Of a DNA stretch of 64,000 nucleotides, positions 1 to 8,234 are shown piece by piece. The stretch's first letter is position 1. Every line of letters begins with the position of its first letter. The DNA is taken from contig NZ_PNCJ01000004.1 in NCBI RefSeq assembly GCF_005887115.1, forward strand, positions 31,085-95,084. The letters run 5' to 3'. The stretch is from Pseudoalteromonas rubra. Lineage in GTDB: Bacteria; Pseudomonadota; Gammaproteobacteria; Enterobacterales; Alteromonadaceae. Made by a program: the position numbers and the translations under genes. The notes under the pieces are model-generated. The model was not told where the DNA came from and searched no databases. It was given only the letters and a program-made list of their open reading frames with translations.

Positions 1-1341
1 GGTTCCCGATTAAGATCTAAGGATTTTCCTGTACCTGGCGCACCAGCAGAGTTGCTGAGGTGGCAAGATCTGAACAAGGAGAGCAGCAGCAGAATTATGC
101 TCAGCCATCAAACGGGCAGTTTACAGCTGCAGGCTGCGGCTTCGAGGCGTCAGCGTAGTTTTCCCGATGGCTTCAGTGTGTTGTTTAGCAGCGAGGCAGA
201 GCCAACGGCGCCTGAACTTGAAACGCTTGATAACGAAGCTTATTTTCTGGCTCTGACCTATGACGACAAAGTTTCAGATGATATGGAAGCCTATTTTCAT
301 ATATCCACGCATGGCAATGACCTGATACGCAGCGTGCCATTGACACTGCAAGGCGGTGAAGTGGAGTTTGTTCGGCCCATGAATTCCGGTCGCTGGAGCA
401 ACCTGGACGGGCAGTTAGTCTTTTTAGGCGTTGAAAACCATGAGTTTATGGTGGGAATAGATTTTCAGAAGGATCACCGGCAGGAATTTAGTTCTCGGTC
501 CAGTTTGCCCTCCCAATTTAACTTTGAACAAAAAAGCAACGAAAACCGTTACGGCCTGTATTTTCAGGACCTGTGGCGTATTAATCCCAGGTTTAAGCTC
601 CAATGGGCCTTAAGGCACGACGACTCTGATTTTAGCCCTGCCAGATGGTCGCCCAGTTTTACCTTTAAATACAGCTTCCTGGAAGGTCACCATCTGTTAC
701 TGCGTCACAGCCGTGCGTTCAGAGTGGCGAATTTCCTGGAACGCAACGCCAACAGTGTGTTCAGCGAGCCAAACCCGGAAAACGAAACGATAGACTACAA
801 TGAGGTTAGCCTGGTGCAGCGTTGGAGCGACTCGTTGTCGTCTTTTACTAGTTTTTATTACGCCAACATAGATAACCTGATCCATCAGGACTTCTTCCGG
901 CCAATTTACTTTAACCCGCCACCTATCAGGAGCCATGGATTCGAATTCGGAGTGGATAAACGTTGGGAAAAGGGCATGTCTATGATTGCCAATTTAGCCA
1001 TTCAACGCTCCAGGCTGCGAGGCGGGTTTGGCATAGCGAACTCACCTGAATTTATTGGCAAGATGCGTTTCAGCATGCCTCTGGGCAGCTCGAATTTTAA
1101 GCTGAGCCTGAACTCTTACGGAGTCAGTAAAAGGAGAACCTTCGATAGCCATTTGCCTGGGTATGTCAGCCATGACATCAGCTTAAACTGGCAAAATAGC
1201 CCGGATCTGTTTGTCGCACTGGGAGTCAGAAATATCACAGATAAAGACATACTCGAAATCACCGATGATGGCTTTACGCCCTATTTGCAGCGCCGCCGGC
1301 AAGTGCACTTGTCGGTCAACTGGAGCTGGAATAATGATTAA
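1..1341 (+). CDS. TonB-dependent receptor, C-terminal part (5' end outside window)
   Basis: The frame is open from the first base, so the plug domain and first barrel strands lie to the left. The visible 446 residues are alternating aromatic/polar strands of an outer-membrane beta-barrel, with the receptor-like late motif GVRNITDKD and an aromatic-rich last strand (VNWSW). Family knowledge: such receptors import siderophores, cofactors or glycans using TonB energy; the substrate cannot be told from this part. The stop overlaps the start of the downstream YfiR-like gene by 8 bases, so the two are probably translated from one message. The family call is fairly sure, the ligand unknown. Confidence 0.8.
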   Translation, partial: GSRLRSKDFPVPGAPAELLRWQDLNKESSSRIMLSHQTGSLQLQAAASRRQRSFPDGFSVLFSSEAEPTAPELETLDNEAYFLALTYDDKVSDDMEAYFHISTHGNDLIRSVPLTLQGGEVEFVRPMNSGRWSNLDGQLVFLGVENHEFMVGIDFQKDHRQEFSSRSSLPSQFNFEQKSNENRYGLYFQDLWRINPRFKLQWALRHDDSDFSPARWSPSFTFKYSFLEGHHLLLRHSRAFRVANFLERNANSVFSEPNPENETIDYNEVSLVQRWSDSLSSFTSFYYANIDNLIHQDFFRPIYFNPPPIRSHGFEFGVDKRWEKGMSMIANLAIQRSRLRGGFGIANSPEFIGKMRFSMPLGSSNFKLSLNSYGVSKRRTFDSHLPGYVSHDISLNWQNSPDLFVALGVRNITDKDILEITDDGFTPYLQRRRQVHLSVNWSWNND

Positions 1342-1840
1342 ACAGCTGGTTGCGGTGTGTTTATTGTTACTGGTTTGCGAAGGAAAAGCGCAAAACTTGA
1401 GCGAGAATGAGCTTAAAGCGGCGTTTTTATATCGTTTCAGTCAGTTCAGTAAGTGGCCTCCGCCGCCGCCCGAGAAGTTGCGCTTTTGTGTTGTTGGCAA
1501 CTCGGGCTTGTATCAGGCTGTTACTTCACTGCTGCAGGCGCAGGATATGGAAAATGACACCGAAGTAGTTGAATTACCAAACAACCAAGAGATATCACGT
1601 TGCGATATCCTGTTTCTTAGCCAGCAAAACCGGCAGCAAACTCAATACTGGCTCGAAGATCTTGAGCGATTTCCTGTGCTGGTGGTGTCGGATACCAGTG
1701 AGGGGTTTCGCCAGGGCGCCATGATTGGCCTGATAGCCGACGCCAATAACCTCAGTTTTCGGGTTAACCTGACTGATGCAAAACGCCGCGGCTTGAACTT
1801 CAGCGCCCACTTACTGAAACTGGCCACTGAGGTGCGGTGA
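1334..1840 (+). CDS. YfiR family (DUF4154) periplasmic protein
   Basis: 168 residues with a signal peptide (about residues 1-20, ending GKAQ), then the DUF4154 signature KAAFLYRFSQFSKWP, an RFCVVGN strand and the RCDILFLS strand. In Pseudomonas, YfiR is a periplasmic repressor of the diguanylate cyclase YfiN; in many marine bacteria the family sits beside TonB receptors, as here. No GGDEF partner follows in this window, so its output partner is unknown. The ATG at 1334 is chosen because it begins a proper signal peptide; a longer open frame upstream lies inside the receptor gene. It is coupled to the receptor by an 8-base overlap. Confidence 0.8.
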   Translation: MIKQLVAVCLLLLVCEGKAQNLSENELKAAFLYRFSQFSKWPPPPPEKLRFCVVGNSGLYQAVTSLLQAQDMENDTEVVELPNNQEISRCDILFLSQQNRQQTQYWLEDLERFPVLVVSDTSEGFRQGAMIGLIADANNLSFRVNLTDAKRRGLNFSAHLLKLATEVR

Positions 1841-1887
1841 ACAAACAAGCCGAGTGTAAAAATAGGGAAAGCGTTAAGGAGAGTTTT

Positions 1888-2661
1888 ATGAATTTGATGG
1901 GACTGGATCTGGCCTGGCATAGTGAAAAGAACCCCTCTGCAGCCGCGGTGGGTCGTCTGGACAAGGGTATATTGTCACTGGAAGATCTGGAGCCCGCTTT
2001 ATTTGGGCTTGGCGATATTTTGGCTTTTATCTCAAATCAGCCGTTACTCACTGGCATTGCCATTGATGCGCCGCTAATCATCGAGAATCAAACTGGCCAG
2101 CGGGAATGTGAAAAGCAGCTCAGCAGAGACTATGGGTCGCGTAAAGCGTCTTGCCATACCTCAAACACCACTTTATATCCCGCCGCAGCCAGTGTCGACC
2201 TCTCGCTGGCCTTAAAGGACAAGGGGTTTGGACATCTGGCATTGGCACAATGGCAAATTGAGTGCTATCCGCATCCCGCGATGATCGAGTGTTTTGAACT
2301 TCCCGAGAGGTTACTTTATAAAAAGGGAGAGGTTGCTACGCGCAAGGCCGGTCAGATAGCATTGGCCAGCTTAATTACGCAGCTAGCGTCTTCACCGGTT
2401 TTAGTGCTTGAGGTGCCAGAGTCGTTCTCGCATACTCTGTCTGAGGACTACATAGCATCATTGAGCGGGCAAGCTCTTAAAAGCAATGAAGACGCACTGG
2501 ATGCCATTTTCTGTTTATACATTGCCGGGCTGTACCAGATAAAAGCACCGGGAATAACCTATGGTTGCGACCAGCAAGGCTATATCTGGGTGCCGCAAGT
2601 TCAGTGTATTTCCTGGTCGCCACCCAGTCAGGAAAAATATGCGCAGCCTTACGGTAATTAA
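1888..2661 (+). CDS. DUF429 domain protein
   Basis: 257 residues. The N-terminal GLDLAWHSEKN and the IAIDAPL segment fit the DUF429 family, which has an RNase H-like fold and no settled function. The open frame extends to a GTG at 1837 overlapping the previous stop, but the ATG at 1888 has a good ribosome-binding site (AAGGAGAG at 1876-1883) and starts at the conserved MNLMGLDLAW, so it is preferred. It follows the YfiR-like gene with about 47 bases between and may be co-transcribed. No catalytic role is claimed. Confidence 0.75.
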   Translation: MNLMGLDLAWHSEKNPSAAAVGRLDKGILSLEDLEPALFGLGDILAFISNQPLLTGIAIDAPLIIENQTGQRECEKQLSRDYGSRKASCHTSNTTLYPAAASVDLSLALKDKGFGHLALAQWQIECYPHPAMIECFELPERLLYKKGEVATRKAGQIALASLITQLASSPVLVLEVPESFSHTLSEDYIASLSGQALKSNEDALDAIFCLYIAGLYQIKAPGITYGCDQQGYIWVPQVQCISWSPPSQEKYAQPYGN

Positions 2662-2707
2662 CCGCTGAGACGCGTTATTTCATGGGCAGTACTCATATAA
2701 ATAACGG

Positions 2708-3241
2708 TTATGCTTGTCGTACGTAAGTAGTTTGAACCAAGTCTTTCAGCACTATCTCACTTCTGGCAACTTTAAACTGCAATGGCTGGGTGAGTTCGCC
2801 AAACAAAGGTGAACCGCCGCCAAGCAGTACAGGAAAGCGGGTGATCACCATTTCATCAATCAGATCGTCTTGCAGGAAGTTTTGAATCGTTACGCCACCA
2901 TCGATATACAGCTCGTTAAACCCTCGTGCATTGAGCTTATCAACAATCTCTTTTGGCTCGCCTTTGAGCAGAAATACTTTTTCTTCAAAGCCTTGTGGTA
3001 CTTTTGTCATGGTATTGCTGACCACGAATACAGGCTTGGTGTAAGGCCAGTCACAATCAAAGCTCATGACTATTTCGAAGGTATTGCGTCCCATCACTAT
3101 AGCGTCAATTCGCGTCATCAAGGTATTAAAACCAGTATCGACATTGTCCGGGTTAGGTACAGACCTTAGCCAGTCGAGTTTACCGTGCTTATCAGCGATA
3201 TAACCATCCAGGCTCGTCGCTATAAATACAATGTTTGCCAT
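2708..3241 (-). CDS. Dihydrofolate reductase family protein (RibD C-terminal-like)
   Basis: 177 residues matching the short RibD-C/YyaP-type reductase fold: N-terminal IATSLDGYIAD, central VMGRNTFE, the YIDGGVTIQNFL stretch of the nucleotide-binding region and a PVLLGGGSPLFG loop. Family members are NADPH-dependent reductases of unclear substrate. It is transcribed divergently from the TetR regulator at 3340, and a perfect 21-bp palindrome lies between them, so it is very likely the regulator's target. The function beyond the fold is unknown. Confidence 0.8.
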   Translation of the reverse strand: MANIVFIATSLDGYIADKHGKLDWLRSVPNPDNVDTGFNTLMTRIDAIVMGRNTFEIVMSFDCDWPYTKPVFVVSNTMTKVPQGFEEKVFLLKGEPKEIVDKLNARGFNELYIDGGVTIQNFLQDDLIDEMVITRFPVLLGGGSPLFGELTQPLQFKVARSEIVLKDLVQTTYVRQA

Positions 3242-3295
3242 CAGTTGCCCCTCACACTCACTGTGGTTGAGTTTAGAAAATAAATCACTTAAACT

Positions 3296-3316
3296 TTATT
3301 CTACGGTGTAGAATAA
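3296..3316. promoter_or_regulatory. Palindromic operator between reductase and TetR genes
   Basis: TTATTCTAC-GGT-GTAGAATAA is a perfect 9-bp inverted repeat with a 3-base centre. It sits between the divergent reductase and TetR genes, 23 bases before the chosen TetR start. The size and symmetry suit a TetR dimer, so autoregulation and control of the reductase gene are inferred. The right arm runs over an upstream in-frame ATG at 3316, an argument against that ATG as the translation start. Confidence 0.65.
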
Positions 3317-3339
3317 TGTCAGTTTATAAGGAAAGGCAG

Positions 3340-3903
3340 ATGGCCGTCAATGAAAAGAAACGGGGACGACCGGCGGGCAAGCGGTCGCTTTTAAGTGCTG
3401 AAAGTATCCTGGACACCGCAAAGTACTTAATGAAAAGAGATGGAAAAGTGCCAAGTGTCCGTGCCATCGCAACGCACTTAGCAGTGGACCCTATGGCTAT
3501 CTATCACTACTTCAAGAATAAGACTGTACTGTTGGAAGCACTGACCACATCGCTCGTTGCCCAAATCTATCAGCCCAGCCAAAATTCAGCTTGGCAGGCC
3601 GAATTAAAACGTTTATGTATCAGCTATATTGAGTTGCTGAGTGAATACAATGGACTATTACAAACCATACTGAGCATGAAATCTTATGGTCCTGCTCAGG
3701 TATTTACCGAGCGCTACCAAGCGATTGTTGGCCCGTTGGGCTTGCACCAGAAAACAGAAAAAGCCGGTCTTGATTTATTGGCTGATTACTTACATGGCTT
3801 CGCTTTGTCTGTCAGCTGCTGCCACGATAAGGCGCTGATTAAGTCCGAAATGATGGACGGACCCCTGGCGCTTTTGTGTCACTCTTTGGAATCACAAACT
3901 TAG
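3340..3903 (+). CDS. TetR family transcriptional regulator
   Basis: 187 residues. A basic, RGRPAGKR-rich start precedes a classic TetR DNA-binding domain (about residues 15-65: SVRAIATHLAVDPMAIYHYF then KNKTVLLEAL), followed by an all-helical ligand/dimer domain. The ATG at 3340 is chosen because AAGGAAAGG lies at 3328-3336, while the upstream ATG (3316) overlaps the palindromic operator. It is divergent from the RibD-like reductase, a usual arrangement for a TetR repressor and the enzyme it controls. The inducer is unknown. Confidence 0.88.
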   Translation: MAVNEKKRGRPAGKRSLLSAESILDTAKYLMKRDGKVPSVRAIATHLAVDPMAIYHYFKNKTVLLEALTTSLVAQIYQPSQNSAWQAELKRLCISYIELLSEYNGLLQTILSMKSYGPAQVFTERYQAIVGPLGLHQKTEKAGLDLLADYLHGFALSVSCCHDKALIKSEMMDGPLALLCHSLESQT

Positions 3904-4109
3904 GACTTACAGAACCTGTCTGGTTAAGTGTGTCGCTCAGGTTCTATAGTTCCTCCATATCTGAATAAATCTGACAGCGTTTGCTTTCAAGGGCCAGCAG
4001 GTACCCGGCAAATGCGAAGTAATTACACGGCGATTTGCTTTTAGTAAGGTGCATTATTGTTTATTCTTTGATTTTGCAACCAAAGAACATCCGATGCAGG
4101 ACGTTAAGT

Positions 4110-4586
4110 ATGGAGCCGGTTACTGACCCACGTATGATAGAGTTAGAAAAATCAAAATTAACAGACGTAGAACGGTTTGTTGAAATGGAAGGGGCTGCAG
4201 ATACATCCGGCTTTATTCTCCCGAATAGTGCAGAGCAGCACCGCGTAGCTATGGCACAGCCACAGACAGTGTATTTGTCTATCTATGACAATCAGTCGCT
4301 GGTCGGTTTTATTATTCTGGCACGCGATGGTGAAACCTGTGTGGAATTTCGCAGAATTGTGGTCAGTGCTAAAGGCCGCGGTATTGGTCAGCACGCCATC
4401 AGCAAGATGGAACAATATTGTGTCGATGAGCTGGGGTGCAAGCGTATCTGGCTTGATGTATTTGCCGACAATACCCGCGGTATTCATATCTATCAGAAGC
4501 TTGGTTACAGGCAGTTCAAACAGGCAGAGCACAATGGGCAGCCCTTGTTCTATATGGAAAAGTCGCTCCAAAGCCTGAGTGATTAA
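4110..4586 (+). CDS. GNAT family N-acetyltransferase
   Basis: About 158 residues. The acetyl-CoA pyrophosphate-binding motif is visible as AKGRGIGQHAISKME, followed by the typical RIWLDVFADNTRGIHIYQKLGY strand-helix of motif B. The acyl acceptor cannot be predicted. The start is uncertain: ATG 4110 has AGGA at 4097-4100; ATG 4134 (MIELEK) is also possible; the further upstream open frame lacks a convincing site. It stands alone between the TetR gene and the YHYH lipoprotein gene. Confidence 0.8.
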   Translation: MEPVTDPRMIELEKSKLTDVERFVEMEGAADTSGFILPNSAEQHRVAMAQPQTVYLSIYDNQSLVGFIILARDGETCVEFRRIVVSAKGRGIGQHAISKMEQYCVDELGCKRIWLDVFADNTRGIHIYQKLGYRQFKQAEHNGQPLFYMEKSLQSLSD

Positions 4587-4687
4587 CCGTATTGTTGGCG
4601 AAATAGTTTAACCTTTGACTACTTGCACAGTATTTGCACTTTTTTTGCGCCGTGTTTGCACAATCCACTCATATAGTGAAAACCAGA

Positions 4688-4705
4688 GGTAGCCAACAGG
4701 CTACC
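4688..4705 (+). promoter_or_regulatory. 5' leader hairpin before the YHYH gene
   Basis: GGTAGCC-AACA-GGCTACC is a perfect 7-bp stem with a 4-base loop, ending 15 bases before the ribosome-binding site (GGGAG, 4721-4725) of the YHYH protein. No T-run follows, so it is more likely an mRNA-stability or translation element than a terminator. Its role is unknown. Confidence 0.4.
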
Positions 4706-4733
4706 AAGTGGTCACTCTGTGGGAGTATCAGAT

Positions 4734-5825
4734 ATGGTTACAATTCATAAAAAGTCTGTTTTGGCGCTGTGGATATCGATGTTTGTATTGTCCGCTTGCG
4801 GATCAGGGTCGGGTGGTGAGAGTGCTACGCTGTCTGACTCTGCATCCACTGATGCCAGTAGCACGAGTTCAGGGTCTGCAACGCAGGCTGACAGCTCGGG
4901 TACCGAGGATTCCGGCAACGGGTCCGAAACTGATGACGCTGGCTCTCAGGATTCGGGAACAGGACTTGATACCGACAATGGTACCGCAGTAACATCCGGC
5001 TCAACCGACGGTGTACTGTGTGACTACTTTTACAATGAGTTTAATGACTCCGACTCGGTACAGATGATCAGTAATGCCGACTGGAACTGTACAGGCACCT
5101 CCCGACAACTCACAGCGAACGGTATTCCCGATCATCAGACTGGCACTTTTCCTAATCCGGGAAACCCGAACACCATCAGCGAAACAGCGGTTTCTGTCAG
5201 TTACACCCTGACGCCCGAACAAACGGATACGGTTTCAACGCTTGGCGGGCCAAGGGGCGCAACCGGGTACGTATTGAACGGCGTTAAAATAGACGCCAAT
5301 ACTGCAGGTTCATGCGATGACTCCGGCAACAGCTGTAGTTTGGTTGGTAACACCGGAAACTGGCATATCGAAGCGCTTGGCCAGACCAGCTTCGACTTTG
5401 GTACCGATGACAACAATGCCCATGTACAGCCCAATGGCGCGTATCATTACCACGGCATGCCGGAAGGCTTTATCGCTCTGCGTGGCGGATCTGAAACCAG
5501 TATGACTTTGATTGGCTGGGCTGCAGACGGCTTTCCTATTTATGCCCGATATGGTTACAGCGATGCACAAGATTCAACGTCGTCATTAAGGGTGATGACG
5601 GGGAGTTATCAGCTGGTGGAGAACGTCAGCAGTAACCGACCCTCAACGTCTGTCTATGCACTTGGGACCTTTGCCCAGGACTGGGAGTATGTTGCAGGCA
5701 GTGGTGATCTGGACGAATGTAATGGCCGCTATGGTGTTACCCCTGAGTTCCCTCAAGGTATTTACCATTACTATGCCACCGACACCTATCCGTACTTTCA
5801 GCGGTGTGTAAAAGGCCAGCTTTAG
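4734..5825 (+). CDS. YHYH domain lipoprotein
   Basis: 363 residues. A lipoprotein signal peptide ends in LSAC (Cys about 22), followed by a low-complexity Ser/Thr/Asp/Gly linker (about residues 25-90) and then a YHYH domain: the hallmark GAYHYHGMPEGF and a late GIYHYYATDTYPYF. The family is secreted or surface-anchored, probably metal-related because of its histidines, but has no established activity. The ATG at 4734 has GGGAG 8 bases upstream; the earlier GTG (4719) is less good. An EF-hand protein follows 17 bases after the stop and is likely co-expressed. Confidence 0.85.
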   Translation: MVTIHKKSVLALWISMFVLSACGSGSGGESATLSDSASTDASSTSSGSATQADSSGTEDSGNGSETDDAGSQDSGTGLDTDNGTAVTSGSTDGVLCDYFYNEFNDSDSVQMISNADWNCTGTSRQLTANGIPDHQTGTFPNPGNPNTISETAVSVSYTLTPEQTDTVSTLGGPRGATGYVLNGVKIDANTAGSCDDSGNSCSLVGNTGNWHIEALGQTSFDFGTDDNNAHVQPNGAYHYHGMPEGFIALRGGSETSMTLIGWAADGFPIYARYGYSDAQDSTSSLRVMTGSYQLVENVSSNRPSTSVYALGTFAQDWEYVAGSGDLDECNGRYGVTPEFPQGIYHYYATDTYPYFQRCVKGQL

Positions 5826-5842
5826 TCATAGGAGGGCTAATC

Positions 5843-6355
5843 ATGCGAAATTTCATCACAGGTATACTGCTGGCTGCCAGCCTTTCAATAAGTTGCGCAG
5901 CTCATGCTCACTTAATGGTAGCCGAGCAGGGTACGCTGAATTTTGACGAGTCAGGCGCTTATCTGGTTGTGGCCATCGACCCGTCGAGTTTTCCAGGCGC
6001 GGATGCTGATAACGATGGGCATTTGTCAGTTCAGGAATTTAAAGGAGCGCACCGGGATATCTTTAACGCAATTCAGCAGCAAGTCTTTATGACTCAGGGC
6101 GAGACCAAGCAGAAAATTGAAGGTTTGATCCTCTCTCCGCAAACCGCTCATCACGGCGACCAGACCGGGATAGAGCAGATTGTGGTGATGGGCAAGTTTG
6201 TCGGTGTTGACCACAAGCAAGGGCTTCGATTTCACAATGGATTTTATGGCAAAGGTAATGACAAGCAACTAGCTATGCGGGCCAAGTACAAACGCCTTGG
6301 TTTATCACAGCGTTTTACCTTAACCGCAAAGCAGCAGGCTGCAAAAGTGTTCTGA
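5843..6355 (+). CDS. Exported EF-hand protein
   Basis: 170 residues with a signal peptide (about 1-23, ending AHA), then one clear EF-hand calcium loop (DADNDGHLSVQEF, about residues 54-66). The rest is not recognised; it has several histidines and a basic C-terminal third. AGGAGG (5830-5835) precedes the ATG. It probably forms a two-gene unit with the YHYH lipoprotein, suggesting a shared extracytoplasmic, calcium- or metal-related role. That link is inferred from spacing only. Confidence 0.75.
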   Translation: MRNFITGILLAASLSISCAAHAHLMVAEQGTLNFDESGAYLVVAIDPSSFPGADADNDGHLSVQEFKGAHRDIFNAIQQQVFMTQGETKQKIEGLILSPQTAHHGDQTGIEQIVVMGKFVGVDHKQGLRFHNGFYGKGNDKQLAMRAKYKRLGLSQRFTLTAKQQAAKVF

Positions 6356-6701
6356 GTGACAGCGGGGCGGCTGAAAAGCTTGAGCTGAGGCCAGTTGGGC
6401 AGTGCGACTCATGCATCTTTTCGTTATTTAAATGTCATGCGCTGCTGGCTGGCCCATGCCTGGTTGCTCGTACAGCCGCACAAATTGTCATACTCTCCCA
6501 TTTGCAATGTCTTTATCTCTAATGCTGTGCCATCAATGTGCCTGAAAAGGCGTTTGCCCCGGGTATCTGAAGGCGGCGCAACGGATATCACTCAATAGCT
6601 CGCTCTGAATGGGGGAGCTGAACACTTGTTCCTCTATTGCAAACAATCTGAATTAAGTTAAGATAATTAATGAGACTTACTTATCAACACAAGGAATGAT
6701 A
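6356..6701. other. Intergenic region before the small peptide gene
   Basis: No convincing coding sequence here; short open frames lack ribosome-binding sites and family features. A possible promoter for the small peptide gene is TTGCAA (6637-6642), 16 bases, TAAGAT (6659-6664). This is a weak visual match only. Confidence 0.4.
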
Positions 6702-6896
6702 ATGAAACTGACATTTAAGAAAAAACAGATTAAAAACTTGAGCAACACCCAGGCGACTTTGGTACTTGAAGCCACACCCAACGTGGCAGGTGGACGAGAC
6801 CTGAACCTGGTAACTATCAACCCTACTTTTCCAAGTCTAGCCAACGACTGCCCTTCATATTATCCGACTGCTTGTGAAACGACATTCATATGTTAA
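6702..6896 (+). CDS. RiPP-like precursor peptide with KKxxKxLSN...VAGG leader
   Basis: 64 residues. The N-terminal half (MKLTFKKKQIKNLSNTQ ... TPNVAGG) is the basic leader with a double-glycine cut site seen in many small peptides of Pseudoalteromonas-like genomes. The remaining core of about 31 residues is rich in Thr, Ser, Asn and Pro and has three cysteines, the last at the C-terminus. AAGGA (6691-6695) supports the ATG at 6702; a second ATG at 6696 is in frame. A strong terminator follows directly, so the gene is monocistronic. No modification enzyme or ABC exporter is adjacent, so any maturation must be encoded elsewhere. Confidence 0.65.
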   Translation: MKLTFKKKQIKNLSNTQATLVLEATPNVAGGRDLNLVTINPTFPSLANDCPSYYPTACETTFIC

Positions 6897-6904
6897 ATGT
6901 ATTT

Positions 6905-6940
6905 GAGTTGCGGCGCGTTTAGCGCTGCAACTCTGTTTTT
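6905..6940 (+). terminator. Rho-independent terminator of the small peptide gene
   Basis: GAGTTGCGGCGC - GTTTA - GCGCTGCAACTC forms a 12-bp stem with a single G-U pair, followed by TGTTTTTG. It starts 9 bases after the small peptide stop codon. Confidence 0.8.
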
Positions 6941-6989
6941 GTTCTGAGTGTGGACTAGGTGATACCGGTTAAGGCGAACTAACAGCGAG

Positions 6990-7799
6990 TTAAGCAAGTG
7001 TCATATTGGCTGCAACCACCACCAGTAACCCGGCAAAAATTTTCTTGATGGTGGGGACGGGTAAATGATGAGTCGCTTTTGCACCCAGCGGTGCGGTAAA
7101 CCAGGACGTACAGACAATTCCCAGCAGTGCGGGCAGGTAGACAAATCCGGCAAACCCATCTGATAGCGCAAACTGTGCACTGCCCGACGTGACGTAACCG
7201 ACAGAGCCAAACAGGGCAATCACAATGCCACAGGCAGAGGCACAGCCAATCGCCTTTTTCATATCAATGGAGAAAAATGTCAGCAGGGGCACCAGCAGTG
7301 CGCCTCCCCCGATACCAATCATGGCTGAGAGCCCGCCAGTGAAGGTTGTAAACCCCGTTAACACCCCTTTATTGGGCATAGTACGCTCGTCAGCGGTGGG
7401 CTTGTTGTTGCCAAAAAACATCTTCAGTGCAATCAGAACTACGCTGATGGCAAATACCCAGCGTACGATTTGCTCCGGCAGCATAGCCGCTAAAAAGCCG
7501 CTGATCAGCGCGCCCAGTGCCACCCCCGTCATGATCCAGGGAGCCAGCTCCCAGGGCACATTACCATTTTTGTGGTGAGCGATGGCCGAGGAGGTCGAAG
7601 TAAACAAAATAGAGGCCAAAGACGTGGCAATGGCGGCGATAATCACCTGCTCAGGAGGCAACACCGCAAAGTACAATAAGATACTGCTCAGCACCGGAAC
7701 AATTACCAGCCCGCCGCCAATGCCAAGGAGCCCGGCCAGAAAGCCCACACCACTGCCCAGCACGGCGCAGCATATTATCAATAACAACAAGTCACTCAT
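6990..7799 (-). CDS. TauE/SafE family sulfite/sulfonate exporter-like permease
   Basis: 269 residues, eight or so hydrophobic helices, with the two internal repeats typical of the family (GFLAGLLGIGGGLVIVPVL near residues 19-37 and GGLSAMIGIGGGALLVPLL near 154-172). The family moves small anions, often sulfur compounds, across the inner membrane; the substrate here is unknown. The ATG ends at 7799. It is divergent from mesX, with a MetJ-like operator between them, which hints at but does not prove a sulfur/methionine connection. Confidence 0.85.
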   Translation of the reverse strand: MSDLLLLIICCAVLGSGVGFLAGLLGIGGGLVIVPVLSSILLYFAVLPPEQVIIAAIATSLASILFTSTSSAIAHHKNGNVPWELAPWIMTGVALGALISGFLAAMLPEQIVRWVFAISVVLIALKMFFGNNKPTADERTMPNKGVLTGFTTFTGGLSAMIGIGGGALLVPLLTFFSIDMKKAIGCASACGIVIALFGSVGYVTSGSAQFALSDGFAGFVYLPALLGIVCTSWFTAPLGAKATHHLPVPTIKKIFAGLLVVVAANMTLA

Positions 7800-7960
7800 T
7801 GTGTTTGTCTCATCTTATTATTCGGGGTTAGACAGAGGGCGAGGGGATTGTCAGTTAGTCAATCGATTCGCCGCGTTCCACTGGAGTATATCAAGATACG
7901 GGCGCAGGCTTTTCAGATAAGCTTTGAATATTCCTCACGTTTTAGTTGAAGGAAATTCAA

Positions 7961-7990
7961 TTTAAACATCTGGATGTCTAGATGTTTAAA
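7961..7990. promoter_or_regulatory. MetJ-like operator upstream of mesX-mesD
   Basis: Three adjacent 8-mers (AAACATCT, GGATGTCT, AGATGTTT; 7964-7987) each match 6 of 8 positions of the MetJ box AGACGTCT. The whole is also a perfect 11-bp inverted repeat (TTTAAACATCT ... AGATGTTTAAA) around an 8-base centre. MetJ represses methionine genes with S-adenosylmethionine as co-repressor, which fits the methionine synthase pair downstream. The site is about 245 bases before mesX, so a long leader or a promoter close to the operator is implied. Confidence 0.65.
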
Positions 7991-8234
7991 TTTCTAGGTG
8001 GTTTTGCGCAATTTTTCTTGTGGCTGGCCGGCAAAAAAACGTAGCTGAGTATCAACCATGAACACAACTCAAGTTTTAGGTGAAATTAAACCGTTTTTCT
8101 TCAAGTGCTTGCCCGGGTAACAATGTATGTGCTCTCAACGCCAGACCTGCTTGATTATGGCTAAGTGCAAGCGCTGCACCAAGAAGAGCACTGTACATTT
8201 GGGTTAAATAAAGAAAATTGGATACCAGAACGCC
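7991..8234 (+). other. Leader region of mesX-mesD
   Basis: About 245 bases between the MetJ-like operator and mesX. It contains one short open frame (ATG 8058 to stop 8120, 20 codons) without a clear ribosome-binding site. No recognised riboswitch was seen. Confidence 0.3.

Noticed and set aside
3911..3945. AGAACCTG/CAGGTTCT inverted repeat after the TetR gene as a terminator
   Set aside because: The loop is about 19 bases and no T-run follows; too weak to call.
6395..6598. 67-residue open frame before the small peptide gene
   Set aside because: No ribosome-binding site, odd composition and no family features.
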